From positions 186,001 through 250,000 of the forward strand of contig JAQJVL010001112.1 of the NCBI GenBank assembly GCA_035578905.1: a stretch of DNA of 64,000 nucleotides. The letters run 5' to 3'. Shown in pieces: positions 33,691-47,275 of the stretch. The position numbers and the translations under genes were made by a program. The stretch is from Stictocephala bisonia. Lineage: Eukaryota > Arthropoda > Insecta > Hemiptera > Membracidae. The notes under the pieces were generated by a model. That model was not told the origin of the DNA. It made no database searches and worked only from the letters and a program-made list of their open reading frames with translations. Numbering within the stretch: the stretch's first letter is position 1; every line of letters starts with the position of its first letter.

Positions 33691-35216
33691 TTAGTCTTAT
33701 GTTTTTCAACGTCTAGGCAAAAATGTGATCTTGTTTAAAACGTTTATTATTTCATCTTAACACAATAATAGTTTCCCGCATTTAAATTTACCTATCTTTT
33801 ATATTTTCCTTAGATTTCCACTTCAAATAACTACAAAGAGCTCCTCATGTAAAACGTTTATTACAAAGTTACAACAAATACTTCATAATGAGGGTACAAG
33901 CACAACTAAGCGTACAAGTTGCTTTAGTTAGTAATAAATTCTGGAACCATTTACTATCACCCAGAGGAAATATAAGGCTTGCATCTCATATACATTGTAT
34001 GTACCACTTTGTTATTGAATTGCAATTTGTAATTAATAAAAACATACTATGAGGTGCACATAGTATCTATGGTCTGTGTCATAGGTACTATTTGCATAAA
34101 ATTATATTATGAAAACGTTCTTGTTCTTTTATGGTTGCCAGATACTTATGTTTACTAATATATACATTTATATATTAAACATGATAAATAATTCTCAATT
34201 CGTAGAAATATAGTTATGTAAACTGCCGTATAAAGGGAAAATACTAAATAAAAGGTAAATAAAAACTATGCAGTACATTTAGAGTCTAACCCGCACACAG
34301 CTGTTTTCTTAAGATTTGTGGAAAAGAAAATTTAAGAAATGAAAAATATTGTTGAAAGATCTTTTATTGATTCTGACATTATGGTTTACAACATTTACTT
34401 TTCTATTGTTTTAGAGAAAGGTTCAAGCTCAGGTGAAACATAGATTGCTATTTAGACAGATGACTGTGTTTAATACTTTTATAACATACATTGTATTTAC
34501 GTATGTTCAATTATGCTGAAAGATCGTTTTTGATCTAAATTGTTACGTTTCTGGAAATACAATAATAGAGGACCGTTGGAATCACCAACCCTCTTAGTTC
34601 TAATATAGAGCTAAAGGTGTTTTTACGAGTTTGAAGGAAGAACATGAGTGTTGTTAATATAGTATACGTTAGATGATTTATGCAACCACCACAATATTTT
34701 CTGATTTTATTTAGTATGAAATACCAAAAATAGCAAAACAGCAACTGTATTTTATATGAATAAAATTGTCAAGACTAAACTGAAGATTTTTAACTTTTCA
34801 TAAAATGTGTTTAACCATTGGGAATCAGACCTCTATACCTTATAGAAACCTAATTTTTAATTACAACCTTATAATTGGGAAACATTTACTAACACAATAT
34901 TCTTCTGATGCTTATATCAATCTCGTAAAATCGTAATTGATTCATCGTTTAATTATTACTTTGAGAAGTAATATAGTTAAAAGCATACAGAATTATTATT
35001 TTGATAAGGTATTGAAGAGTACAAAAAATGGTTAAAACATATTTTATGCTAATTAAACATATAAAGTTAAAAATATTCTACGTTCAGACTTAAACAATAT
35101 GATATGAAGGGCTGATCAATCCTGATTCTCGGGCTTGCCTGCTGGGTATGGGGGCAAAGGGTATGATATGATTGTGTGAGCGAGGGTGTTCTAATAGAGT
35201 TTAAACGTATTATTAT

Positions 35217-35220
<4 letters not shown>
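33691..35220. other. AT-rich intergenic stretch
   Basis: Nothing supported. A GC-richer patch at about 35105-35165 has no recognisable feature. Confidence 0.55.

Positions 35221-35272
<52 letters not shown>
35221..35272. repeat. (AT)n microsatellite
   Basis: 26 uninterrupted AT dinucleotides. Confidence 0.95.
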
Positions 35273-35278
<6 letters not shown>

Positions 35279-36907
35279 ACGCTTATTTACACTTTATATT
35301 TAATTATTCTTCAATATACAGTTTAATGTTAAGGTCATTATAAGAAAGACCAATGAGTTTTAAATTCTTCCTTTTGTATAAACAATAACAATAACAATAT
35401 TTAACAGGTAGTTGAATTTCTCATCTGTTTAACCTAATAAAATATATATGTTCAAAATGGTATATCTGTTATTCAGTGTATAAATAATATATTTAGTTAA
35501 AATCGTACAATGTACAGGAATATTATTGACGTTTTGTTTGTGCTTAAATACTGTGTAGAGATAACATTGCGCATTGTATGTAACCAGAACACTCCAACAT
35601 AATCAACGTATTTCGTTATGTAGTTTTGTATAACAATGAACTCATCATTACAACAATGGCTTCTATGCTTTCATTCTGTTGAACCATCTAATGTAATTTT
35701 CTCATGAAGTTGAATTTAAACCTGACGATACTTTAACGATAATAAAGGAATATTATTGTTAATTATGTTACGCTAATGTTTAAGTACATCTAGCATTACC
35801 AATGTCATACTTCATATAAAAGGGGGAGGTGGAAACATATGTATAAAATTTAAACAGTAATAACAACCGATTACCCCAAGCTTTTGAAGTCCAGTTTTTT
35901 GCAGTGTATTCAGTAAATAAAGACTTTTAACTGATATACAACTTGACAAAGCCTCTCATTAAAAGATCTTCTGATTCCTTAGGGCCGTCTCCCAGAGGCG
36001 TCGTCCGTTCCGTAATTGTACAGAGATGTCAGTTACTGCCACCAATAAATTACGTGTAAATTTTACGTTTTTATCTGTTATGATTTAAGAGTTAAAAATG
36101 TGATTCGAAATAAAAATTGTCTTCCCTGTATAAGTAAAGTATTGATGGTATATTTAAAACTTTGTTAGTATCAACATTAAAACCCCTGATTTTATTGAAA
36201 TGTTTCTACGAATAAATTAAATCTCAAAATCCTTTTGTTATTTAGTTAGTATTGTATATTTATAAATATCTAGGTTTACTAAAATTATGTTAACTCAATT
36301 CCCCTCACAAGCTAAATCATAAATCCTTGTTTCAGTTTTCAAGTCACATCCGTCCTAAATTACGTGGTTCACTCATGTCTGCTAGGCCCTACCTGTTTTA
36401 CAGTACCAAAACATTTCAGTGTTTCTTCATATGGAATGTATTGAATTGTAATTTTTGTTTAAAATTAATGTTTTTAAATCTTACAATAACCATTCTAAAT
36501 TAATTTGAATTATCTAAACTTTAAATATTGTATCTAATCCTAACAATATTTAAATAATATATCCAGAAAGGAAAATGTTAGAAGGGAATTTATATTGTTT
36601 ACCACATAATAGATCCTTTACTTCATCAACAAAGTAGAATTCATGAGAAGAGTATTTTTTTTGCACTAAGGGTTAAATTAGGAAGATGTATTTTAGTGCA
36701 CAGTAGATAAGGATACTTAAATTTAAAAGATTTTATAGAATTTAAAACGCAAATATAAAATAAAAAATATTAAAAACACAGTTATGTGTATAACTGTAAA
36801 CCTTTTGGCCGTTTTCTTCATTATAATTCATTTTTATTTACTTGGATTGAGTAAACTACCAGCATATTTTTCAATGAAACATATATCCAGTGTAACTAGA
36901 ATATATA
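35273..36907. other. AT-rich intergenic stretch
   Basis: I see no supported gene. A GC-richer patch lies at about 35980-36050. Confidence 0.55.
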
Positions 36908-37000
36908 TTTTCCTCTCACAACCACGTCAAAGTACTATCCACATTATGTACAAGATAACCAGATGTTTTGCCAATGCTGTGATGCTGCATAGATTTTAGC
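36908..37000 (+). repeat. Relic of a Penelope-like terminal repeat
   Basis: ccacgtcaaagtactatcca, then catt, tgtacaa, ccagatgttttgccaatgct, gtgatgctgcat follows the order and wording of 17530-17607 (cgcgtcaaaggactatttac .. ccagacgtttcgtccatgct .. gatgtggcat). The hammerhead core is decayed: GAAAC has become aaaac on the minus strand. No RT sequence is attached. It is an older copy of the family that inserted into the 74-bp satellite, or of a close relative. Confidence 0.6.
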
Positions 37001-38128
37001 TATGACACCGGCCACTTAAGCCTAAGTTCCAATATATATCCAGTACGTTTCATCACTAGGAGAAATTATATAAACCATCTAACATGTGTTTGGTTATTGA
37101 AACCAGCATTCAAGTAACAGCTTATAAAGTATAACATAACAGTTGAGGTATTTTGAATAATTTACTTATACGAATAAGAAAATATATTCACGCCAAATAT
37201 AGTTGAGCATTTTTTTACTAACGATAGTACTAAATCCTCAAATCTCATTAGTGGCGTACGTAATGTCAAACACGTATTCAGTTCACTTAGTTAAAGCCAA
37301 TTAGTGTATTGCTAGTCATACTCTATGAACACTGGTGTTTGGTGTTACATAATTAAAGTGCAATCAATGTCCTCTGTGTCGTAGGAGCACAATCAATAAT
37401 GGGCTTAATTCTAACTAAGGGGTGAGAAGATATAATACATTGAGGAAAATAGAGTAGTAATAAGACCTAGAATTTAAGTATTTTTGTTGATTGAATTATA
37501 TAAAATATCGATTCTTCAATAATATAAAATACATTTACAACGATAAAATACTTCAAGAAACATCTCGTCAACTTTAAGTATTTTTTTTCACTATGTACAG
37601 TTAGATTTTTATATTTTTCTGTAGCATCAATTTATAGTAAATGAGTCAGTATTTTGTTTTCTTGGTTTAAAATTCTTTATTTATTTTTATTTAATTTTTT
37701 AATTATTATTTTTATTTTTTATTAACTAATAGCTAGTGCTTTAAAAAAAGGTGAAATTGAATTAAAAATTTTATTTATTTTGGAGAAATAACATTTTACT
37801 TTTAACACATTTAAAGTTTGTTTTGTAATTAGTTTATTTATTGTTATTCTACTGAACAGTTCAACACTTTTATTGCTTTAAGATGTTATGAAAAAGCCAC
37901 CATAAGGATATAAAAAAGGAAGAAGTACGAATTCCCTATTAATAACATAGGGTATTAAAATATTAACTCAATAAGTTACTTGATTAATAAATCTTGGTAA
38001 CATTGTTTTCCACACCATTCCTAATTACCTACTTTAGGTTTTAAGCTCATAAATGTACGAGTTATTTATTACAAATACTAATTATTACATAATTACATAT
38101 ACTTCTTAATTTACTCTTACTTAAATTA
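37001..38128. other. AT-rich intergenic stretch
   Basis: Nothing supported. Confidence 0.55.
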
Positions 38129-41100
38129 TGACGACCATACGTGTATCAGTGAATGGGACAATCATTACAACCGTACCTGTATATTTATTACCACCATACG
38201 TGTATCAGTGAATGGGACAAGCATTACAACCATACCTGTATATTTATTACCACCATACGTGTATCAGTGAATGGGACAATCATTACAACCGTATCTGTAT
38301 ATTTATTACCACCATACGTGTATCAGTGAATGGGAAAGTCATTACAACCTTACTTGTTTATTTATTACCACCATACATGAATCAGTGAATGGGAAAGTCA
38401 TTACAACCGTACTTGTTTATTTATTACCACCATCCGTGAATCAGTGAATGGGAAAGACATTACAACCGTACCTGTATATTTATTACCACCACCCATTAAT
38501 CAGTGAATGGGAAAGTCATTACAACCGTACTTGTTTATTTATTACCACCATACGTGTATCAGTGAATGGGAAAGTCATTACAACCGTACCTGTATATTTA
38601 TTACCACCATACGTGTATCAGTGAATGGGACAAGCATTACAACCGTACCTGTATATTTATTATCACCATACGTGTATCAGTGAATTGGACAATCATTACA
38701 ACCGTACCTGTATATTTATTACCACCATACGTGTATCAGTGAATGGGAAAGTCGTTACAACCGTACTTGTTTATTTATTACCACCATACGTGAATCAGTG
38801 AATGGGAAAGTCATTACAACCGTACTTGTTTATTTATTACCACCATCCGTGAATCAGTGAATGGGAAAGACATTACAACCGTACCTGTATATTTATTACC
38901 ACCACCCATGAATCAGTGAATGGGAAAGTCATTACAACCGTACTTGTTTATTTATTACCACCACTCATGAATCAGTGAATGGGAAAGACATTACAACCGT
39001 ACCTGTATATTTATTACCACCACCCATGAATCAGTGAATGGGAAAGTCATTACAACCGTACTTGTTTATTTATTACCACCATCCGTGAATCAGTGAATGG
39101 GAAAGTCATTACAACCGTACTTGTTTATTTATTACCACCATACGTGTATCAGTGAATGGGAAAGTCATTACAACCGTACCTGTATATTTATTACCACCAT
39201 ACGTGTATCAGTGAATGGGACAAGCATTACAACCGTACCTGTATATTTATTATCACCATACGTGTATCAGTGAATTGGACAATCATTACAACCGTACCTG
39301 TATATTTATTACCACCATACGTGTTTCAGTGAATGGGAAAGTCGTTACAACCGTACTTGTTTATTTATTACCACCATACGTGAATCAGTGAATGGGAAAG
39401 TCATTACAACCGTACTTGTTTATTTATTACCACCATCCGTGAATCAGTGAATGGGAAAGACATTACAACCGTACCTGTATATTTATTACCACCACCCATG
39501 AATCAGTGAATGGGACAAGCATTACAACCATACCTGTATATTTATTACCACCATACGTGTATCAGTGAAAGGGAAAGTCATTACAACCGTACCTGTATAT
39601 TTATTACCATCATACGTGTATCAGTGAATGGGACAAGCATTACAACTGTACCTGTATATTTATTACCACCATACGTGTATCAGTGAATGGGACAATCATT
39701 TCAAACCGTACCTGTATATTTATTACCACCATACGTGTATCAGTGAAAGGGAAAGTCATTACAACCGTACCTGTATATTTATTACCATCATACGTGTATC
39801 AGTGAATGGGAAAGTCATTACAACCGTACCTGTATATTTATTATCACCATACGTGTATCAGTGAATGGGAAAGTCATTACAACCGTACTTGTTTATTTAT
39901 TACCACCATACGTGAATCAGTGAATGGGAAAGTCATTACAACCGTACCTGTATATTTATTACCACCATACGTGAATCAGTGAATGGAAAAGTCATTACAA
40001 CCGTACTTGTTTATTTATTACCACTATACGTGAATCAGTGAAGGAGAAAGTCATTACAACCATATCTGTATATTTATTACCACCATACGTGAATCAGTGA
40101 ATGGGAAAGTCATTAAAACCGTACTTGTTTATTTATTACCACCATACGTGAATCAGTGAATGGGAAAGTCATTACAACCATATCTGTATATTTATTACCA
40201 CCATACGTGAATCAGTGAATGGGAAAGTCATTAAAACCATACTTGTTTATTTATTACCACCATACGTGAATCAGTGAATGGGAAAGTCATTACAACCATA
40301 TCTGTATATTTATTACCACCATACGTGAATCAGTGAATGGGAAAGTCATTACAACCGTACTTGTATATTTATTACCAACATACGTGAATCAGTGAAAGGG
40401 AAAGTCATTACAACCATATCTGTATATTTATTACCACCATACGTGAATCAGTGAATGGTAAAGTCATTACAACCATATCAGTTTATTTATTACCATCATA
40501 CATGAATCAGTGAATGGGAAAGTCATTACAACCATACTAGTATATTTATTACCACCATCCGTGAATCAATGAATAGGAAATTCATTACAATCGTACCTAT
40601 ATATTTATTACCACCATACGTGTATCAGTAGATGGAATGGTCATTGCAACAGTACCTGTATATTTGTTACCACCACACGTGTATTAGTATATGGAATGGT
40701 CATTAAACTGTACCTATATATATAATACTACCATACGTGTATCAGTACCACCCTACAAGAATGGTAAACTTTGTTTAAGTGTATGTACCACTTTCTCTGC
40801 ATTGGAACTCTCAAAAAAATTTACACTCATGGTCAAAATAGCTAGGAAGTTTAGATGGAAGCTGATGGAATGGAAGATTATAATAAATATATATAATACT
40901 ACCGCACCTGTATAATTATTACCACCATAGGTGTATCAGTAGATGTAATGGTCATTACAACCATACCTGTATATTTATTACCACCATACGTGAATCAGTG
41001 AATGGGAAAGTCATTACAACCGTATCTGTATATTTATTACCACCATACGTGAATCAGTGAATAGGAAAGTCATTACAACCATACCTGTATATTTATTACC

Positions 41101-42420
41101 ACCATACGTGAATCAGTGAATAGGAAAGTCATTACAACCATACCTGTATATTTATTACCACCATACGTGAATCAGTGAATGGGAAAGTCATTACAACCGT
41201 ACTTGTTTATTTATTACCACCATACGTGAATCAGTGAATGGGAAAGTCATTACAACCGTACTTGTTTATTTATTACCACCATACGTGAATCAGTGAATAG
41301 GAAAGTCATTACAACCATACCTGTATATTTATTACCACCATACGTGAATCAGTGAATGGGAAAGTCATTACAACCGTACTTGTTTATTTATTACTACCAT
41401 ACGTGAATCAGTGAATGGGAAAGTCATTACAACCGTACTTGTTTATTTATTACCACCATACGTGAATCAGTGAATGGGAAAGTCATTACAACCATACCTG
41501 TATATTTATTACCACCATACGTGAATCAGTGAATGGGAAAGTCATTACAACCGTATCTGTATATTTATTACCACCATACGTGAATCAGTGAATAGGAAAG
41601 TCATTACAACCGTACTTGTATATTTATTACCACCATACGTGAATCAATGATTGGGAAAGTCATTACAACCGTATCTGTACATTTATTACCACCATACGTG
41701 AATCAGTGAATAGGAAAGTCATTAAAATCGTACCTGTATATTTATTACCACCATACGTGTATCAGTAGATGGAATGGTCACTGTAACAGTACCTGTATAT
41801 TTATTACCAAAATATGTGCATCAGTGGATGGAATGGTCATTATAACCATACCTGTATATTTATTACCAACATACGTGCATCAGTGAATGGAAAGGTCACT
41901 AAACCGTATCTGTATATTTATTACCTCCATACGTGTATTAGTATATGGAATGGTCATTTCAACCGTGCTTGTATATATAATACCATCATACGTGTATCAG
42001 TGGAAGGAATGGTCATTACAACCGTATATGTATATTTATTATCACTATACGTGTATCAGTAGATGCAATGGTCATTACATCCATACCTGTATATTTATTA
42101 CCACCGTATGTGTATCAGTAGCTGAAATAGTCATTACAACCATACCTGTATATTTATTACCACTGTACGTGTATAAGTAGATGAATTGGTCATTACAACC
42201 GTACCTGTATATTTATTACAACCATTCGTGTATGAGTGGATAGTAAGGTCATTGCAACCGTACCTGTTTATTTATTACCAACATACTTCTACCAGTAGAT
42301 GGTACGATCATTACAATCATACCTGTATAATCATTATCACCATAGTATTATATTAAATGGAACAGTCATTACAACTGTACCTGTTTATTTATTACCACGT
42401 TTTGAGCATCAGTGGATGAG
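38129..42420 (+). repeat. 59-bp satellite (about 70 units) with higher-order blocks
   Basis: Head-to-tail 59-base units, wording ccaccatacgtgtatcagtg, aatgggacaagcattacaac, catacctgtatatttatta. Variants include gtgaatcag for gtgtatcag, gggaaagtc for gggacaagc, and ttgtttatt for ctgtatatt. The block 38530-38925 recurs at 39120-39515 with an offset of 590 bases (10 units), so it has higher-order structure. Units become more diverged from about 41750 to the right end. A non-repeat insertion lies at about 40740-40900. Confidence 0.97.
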
Positions 42421-42744
42421 ACAGGTGTTTTTATTAAAAAAGGTGGCATAAAAAGGCTATATATTTATCAAAGCAACACACTAAGGTAGCCAATACTCCA
42501 TAATGGTAGGAATAGTTGATTGGACATTGCATTTTGATGACTAGCTTGTTTAACTACAGCCTACGTCAGTGTGGAAGTTTTACATAAAATGCAAAGAGTA
42601 AATTGAAAAGCTAATGTCATTACTAGCTGATAATATTTCAGTATTATATTTGATATTTCTTTGTTATTGTTCGTTTCATACGTTACTAAACTCCTTAGTT
42701 GTAATTATAATTATGATAAAGTATCTCTATAGTATGGGATGGAC
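42421..42744. other. AT-rich stretch after the 59-bp satellite
   Basis: Nothing supported. Confidence 0.5.
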
Positions 42745-42870
42745 AACACGTAGTCGGTGTGTAGGCTACTTGGCTAAGGCTGTTAAGTAAGGAGAGCAAG
42801 GTATTTAGTTTAAATTCCCATCTGAGCCATGTGGTTTAGGGTGTAGAGTTAATAAAAAAGAACATAATTC
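42745..42870 (+). repeat. tRNA-derived SINE relic
   Basis: TAGGCTACTTGGCTAAGG resembles an A box and tttagtttaaattccc a decayed B box at about the right distance. The following catctgagccatgtggttta matches the body of the SINE at 29672-29825. It ends in an A-rich tail (ttaataaaaaag). Confidence 0.5.
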
Positions 42871-43184
42871 CTAAAGATAACATTCAACATTCAGAGAAGA
42901 ATAATTACACAAGAAGCGTCAAGAAAATGGCAAAATTTAAAATTTAAAATACCACAAAAATAACTAGGTACACAATAATTCAAATGTACGACTATTGTTC
43001 TGGTTAACCCTTAGGTTTTCCTTTTACGTAGTGGGAAAGCGTCCTTACACTGAGGGGTTTTCTGTGGAGTTCAGTCAAGAACATTCTTGGATAACTTAAT
43101 GCCTGATTTAAACCCGTACCTTGACTTAATTTGGCACTAAGCTAGTTTAGGGCATCCATATACCAATTTTTTACGCAGGATCAC
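42871..43184. other. Unclassified mixed-composition stretch
   Basis: More varied sequence than the surrounding AT-rich DNA, leading straight into the 38-bp satellite. No frame or RNA is recognised. Confidence 0.45.
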
Positions 43185-44107
43185 GTAAACTACGTTCCAC
43201 GTCCCTCGGCCTGGATCTTTGTCTAAACTACGTTCCACGTCCCTCGGCCTGGATCTTTGTCTAAACTACGTTCCACGTCCCTCGGCCTGGATCTTTGTCT
43301 AAACTACGTTCCACGTCCCTCGGCCTGGATCTTTGTCTAAACTACGTTCCACGTCCCTCGGCCTGGATCTTTGTCTAAACTACGTTCCACGTCCCTCGGC
43401 CTGGATCTTTGTCTAAACTACGTTCCACGTCCCTCGGCCTGGATCTTTGTCTAAACTACGTTCCACGTCCCTCGGTCTGGATCTTTGTCTAAACTACGTT
43501 CCACGTCCCTCGGCCTGGATCTTTGTCTAAACTACGTTCCACGTCCCTCGGCCTGGATCTTTGTCTAAACTACGTTCCACGTCCCTCGGCCTGGATCTTT
43601 GTCTAAACTACGTTCCACGTCCCTCGGCCTGGATCTTTGTCTAAACTACGTTCCACGTCCCTCGGCCTGGATCTTTGTCTAAACTACGCTCCACGTCCCT
43701 CGGCCTGGATCTTTGTCTAAACTACGTTCCACGTCCCTCAGGTCTGGATCTTTGTCTAAACTACGTTCCACGTCCCTCGGCCTGGATCTTTGTCTAAACT
43801 ACGTTCCACGTCCCTCAGCCTGGATCTTTGTCTAAACTCCGTTCCACGTCCCTCAGCCTGGATCTTTGTCTAAACTACGTTCCACGTCCCTCGGCCTGGA
43901 TCTTTGTCTAAACTACGTTCCACGTCCCTCAGCCTGGATCTTTGTCTAAACTACGTTCCACGTCCCTCAGCCTGGATCTTTGTCTAAACTACGTTCCACG
44001 TCCCTCAGCCTGGATCTTTGTCTAAACTACGTTCCACGTCCCTCGGCCTGGATCTTTGTCTAAACTACGTTCCACGTCCCTCGGTCTGGATCTTTGTCTA
44101 AACTACA
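43185..44107 (+). repeat. 38-bp satellite (about 24 units)
   Basis: The unit reads taaactacgttccacgtccc, tcggcctggatctttgtc. It is almost perfectly conserved. Variants are cctcag for cctcgg in units near 43800-44030, ggtctgg in a few, one inserted base at about 43739-43741, and single changes such as ctccgttcc. It is GC-richer than most satellites in the window. Because 38 is not divisible by three, no long frame results. Confidence 0.98.
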
Positions 44108-44934
44108 GTACTAACGAACCAACACCACTAATGGAGGCAAGTCGACTTCTTACCTCGGTGATGTGCCCACACGCAAAGAACGTACGATATTAATCAACAA
44201 AAGTGTAGAAAAAAAACATTAAGCAAATGTAATTTCCTTATTCTAAAAACATAATTAGAATACAAGTATTACCCTAGTTCACTCCTTGATAGCAAACCTG
44301 TACAAGGTAGTAGATATGATAAAAGTTTGGTTTAAAACTGTATTGTTATTTGTGTGACATTTGTTTACTTTTGTGGGTGTTTTATTTAGGCTTCGGACCT
44401 TTTTGTGAGCTAAAATTAGTTTCAATTTAACTGGAAACCTTTGATAAAGCAAGTATTTGTGTGGATCCAAAGTTAAAAAACATACTTGGGATCCAAACTT
44501 ACTATTCAAGACTTAATAAATAAGAATGAGATTCATTCATCAATAAATAAATGAGATTCTTCTAATATCAAATTAAAACAAGGAAAACCAAATTAAGATC
44601 TATAGATAAAACTGACCTTATAAGTCAGTTTTTTTTAGAGCTAAAATACTTATAATTGTTAGTTTTATTTACAGGTATAAAACTTATCATTACTTAAAAA
44701 CTACTTAACTTGTAAAAATTTAGTTCAACGTTTGTAACTAAATAGTTTGGCCAAAATGGAATTCTTTTAAATTCACCCTTTACCGAGTAATAATATATAA
44801 TATGTACGCTTTTTATTCTGTTAACTTAGTATAATATAACCGATATTTACAATACCATGTATGTATGGGTAATGATTTTTAACTATTAATTGTTTTAAAA
44901 TAAAAACGCATACATTAATTAATTTATAGTGAGT
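44108..44934. other. AT-rich stretch
   Basis: Nothing firmly supported. Confidence 0.5.
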
Positions 44935-46270
44935 TGTCGACCATAAACAATGTGTCCAGACACTCCAGTCTCACCCGACTTGCAAGATTGGATTACGTCA
45001 CGTGCTTCCCTCAAGGCTGCAGTCATTAACTTGGGAAATTCCCAGAGCCCATTAATGTGCAGTAAAAGGACTTATATTTTTTTAATATATAATATCTTAA
45101 GAAAATGAATCAATGCAAGTTCATTAGAAAACACTGCCAGCACAATTAATTGTTCCCACAAACTTTTAACTGTTTTGGAGATAAAACAATGGCTCGTTGT
45201 TATTTAAATGGAGGCAAACATTTAGGATTGAGTGTAATTGATATTCATATTACCAATATCTCAGTACCCAAACGGAGGAAGGGGGAGCACTATCATATTG
45301 GAATGGGAGAGATGGGAAGTCAATAGTAACTGACATGTCTGTGCAGATATGTCCACTGTGATTTTATGTCACATAACTTCGGTTATTCTTCACTGGCTTT
45401 GTTAAAAAATCTTATTAAGGCAATATAAAAATTTAGACCAATAAAAATATCACTTTCTACTCAATATCTTATCAAATTAAAAAGAACCATTTACCGTGAT
45501 ATAACCATGATTCCATATTTACCGTGCAGTATTTATAGAGAATATCTGGCGTTACTCAAATCACTCTAGAGGAAAATTATGTGGGCTTAATTTGCTACCT
45601 CAGAAAAATTACATTTCCAGCTGTTCATTAAATATTTTTTATTTTTAAAACAGAATCACGACTGTTGTGTTGTTATTTATTTAACCTAATCTTTCAAATT
45701 ATATAAAAAGTCACCGTGATACTTAAATTAGTGATATTAAGCTTTTTAATATTATCAACATAATATAATTTAGTGATAAAGGGTAGTTATATAAATTAAA
45801 TTAAATCAAAATATATTATAAAAATACTTATTGTTAGATCAAGTTTAGAAATAAAAACCTACATGTTAATACTCTAGACAATTTAAAAGTTATTTATTAA
45901 CATTGGACTGTTCATGACTGGATTCAAAGCATTGGAAATCTCCAAATATTATCTACATATCAATATAATTTACTTCTATTGATAAATTATTTACGACTAT
46001 CATTGCATGCTTCAGTACTTTTAAAATATCAAGCTGATTTCAAATAAATACATAATGTGCAACATATCATTTGTTATTTAACTAATTGTTTATTCTAAGG
46101 TTAATTTATAGTAGCTAAATATAATTCCAACATCTGTAGACTTTTCCTTGTCATTCAAAAAGAGCTGGCAAGATTAATCGAGCACTGACCCCATGTGTTC
46201 AATCTGCTTTGATGGGGCGAGAGAGAAATAGCCGGGGACTGGAAGGGTTCATGGAAAGGGTCACTTTCCC
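44935..46270. promoter_or_regulatory. Cluster of GC-richer patches, candidate cis-regulatory region
   Basis: Three non-repetitive, compositionally complex islands sit in AT-rich DNA: about 44935-45065, 45255-45370 and 46150-46262. The first holds CACGTG (44999-45004) and GGGAAATTCC (45033-45042), which fits the insect Rel/NF-kB consensus GGGRNWYYCC. The third holds ctttgatggg and gattaatcg, words that fit TCF and homeodomain sites. No frame or transposon signature is seen. Short sites occur by chance, so this is only a lead. Confidence 0.25.
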
Positions 46271-46538
46271 GGATAATAAACATTAATTAATAAATTCATT
46301 AATAAATTCATTTATTTTTCTCTCAATTCGAGGAAATATTGTTACATTCATATAACATTAACCTGATGTATTAGACTTATAACAAAATAGCATGTATAGT
46401 AATAAATAAATATCAAAATAGTATGTATAGTAATAAATAAACAAACAGTAATAAATAAACACAGTTGTACATTTTTTTATACCTATCAACAATAGTATGT
46501 ATATTAAAAAACCAAACAAATAAATACACAGTTATACA
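46271..46538. repeat. Imperfect local repeats of atagtaataaataaa
   Basis: Several partly overlapping copies of gtatgtatagtaataaataa and cacagttRtacatttttt (for example 46461-46480 and 46527-46545). It is simple-sequence derived and non-coding. Confidence 0.6.
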
Positions 46539-46680
46539 TTTTTTTTTTTTTTTTTACTGTTTATAATTTACATAAGAGAGAAAAATAATAGGGCCCCTAA
46601 GACTGATAAAGTCTGTTCAGGGGGTCCTTCATTCAAAAATATAAATATATTTGGTATATAGAGCTCAAAAGCAGAATAGT
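46539..46680 (-). mobile_element. Possible minus-strand polyadenylated retro-insert
   Basis: A run of 17 T at 46539-46555 is a poly(A) tail on the minus strand. Upstream on that strand lies a hairpin-capable stretch, ggaccccctgaacagacttt .. agtcttaggggccc (about 46591-46629), and then AT-rich sequence. The pattern fits the 3' end of a retroelement, but no coding part is recognised. Confidence 0.3.
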
Positions 46681-47205
46681 TTACTTTGTGTACACTGAAT
46701 TGGACTACTTAGAATTATCTTTAAAAGTGTGCTTTTACCCATGTTTATAACTAAATAAATTTTTATTAAACGTTTCTGCAAATTAAACTATTTCTAACAT
46801 AGATATATACAATACTATCAAAAACAAAACGAAACAAAAAAAATTGACAATTATGTTAAATTATGTTTGGTTAAAAAAAAAACACGCTCACCTATGTCAA
46901 CTACACACATATCCCGTATGTTTATTTTTAGAATATATAAATAAGCTTAAGTTTTTCAAAACTTAATATTCCACACCTATGTAAAAAAGTGTAGATCATT
47001 ACTACCTACTTGCAAACAAAGAAAAGTGACAATATCAACTATATAGAAACATGTATTATGGATAAGAAAGGATATATGAAACACTTCTGAATCTTACAGT
47101 CTACTATCCGAATATATATATATTTATTTTGTTTTAGAATATTTTCTTGGGAATAATAACCGTTATTTTATATTATTTAAATAGTTAAATTTCTTTTACA
47201 GCTGT
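46681..47205. other. AT-rich stretch
   Basis: Nothing supported. Confidence 0.5.
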
Positions 47206-47275
47206 CATGGTTCAATGGCTAATGTCTCGGACTTTGGAGGGTCCTGTCTTAGGTTCGAATCCCCAAATAATCTAA
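47206..47275 (+). repeat. tRNA-derived SINE head with intact B box
   Basis: TGGTTCAATGGCTAATG (A-box-like) is followed about 35 bases later by a perfect B box, GGTTCGAATCC. The T arm ttagg/cccaa mostly pairs. The acceptor strands do not pair, so it is not a working tRNA gene. tcggactttgga in the middle resembles an anticodon arm. It differs from the Leu/Ser-like SINE heads and may be a second SINE family. Confidence 0.6.

Noticed and set aside
44120..44175. Minus-strand splice donor CCGAG|GTAAGAAG
   Set aside because: No acceptor or open exon is visible upstream on that strand.
47206..47275. Possible functional tRNA gene
   Set aside because: The B box is intact, but acceptor strands do not pair and no T-run terminator is placed correctly, so a SINE is more likely.
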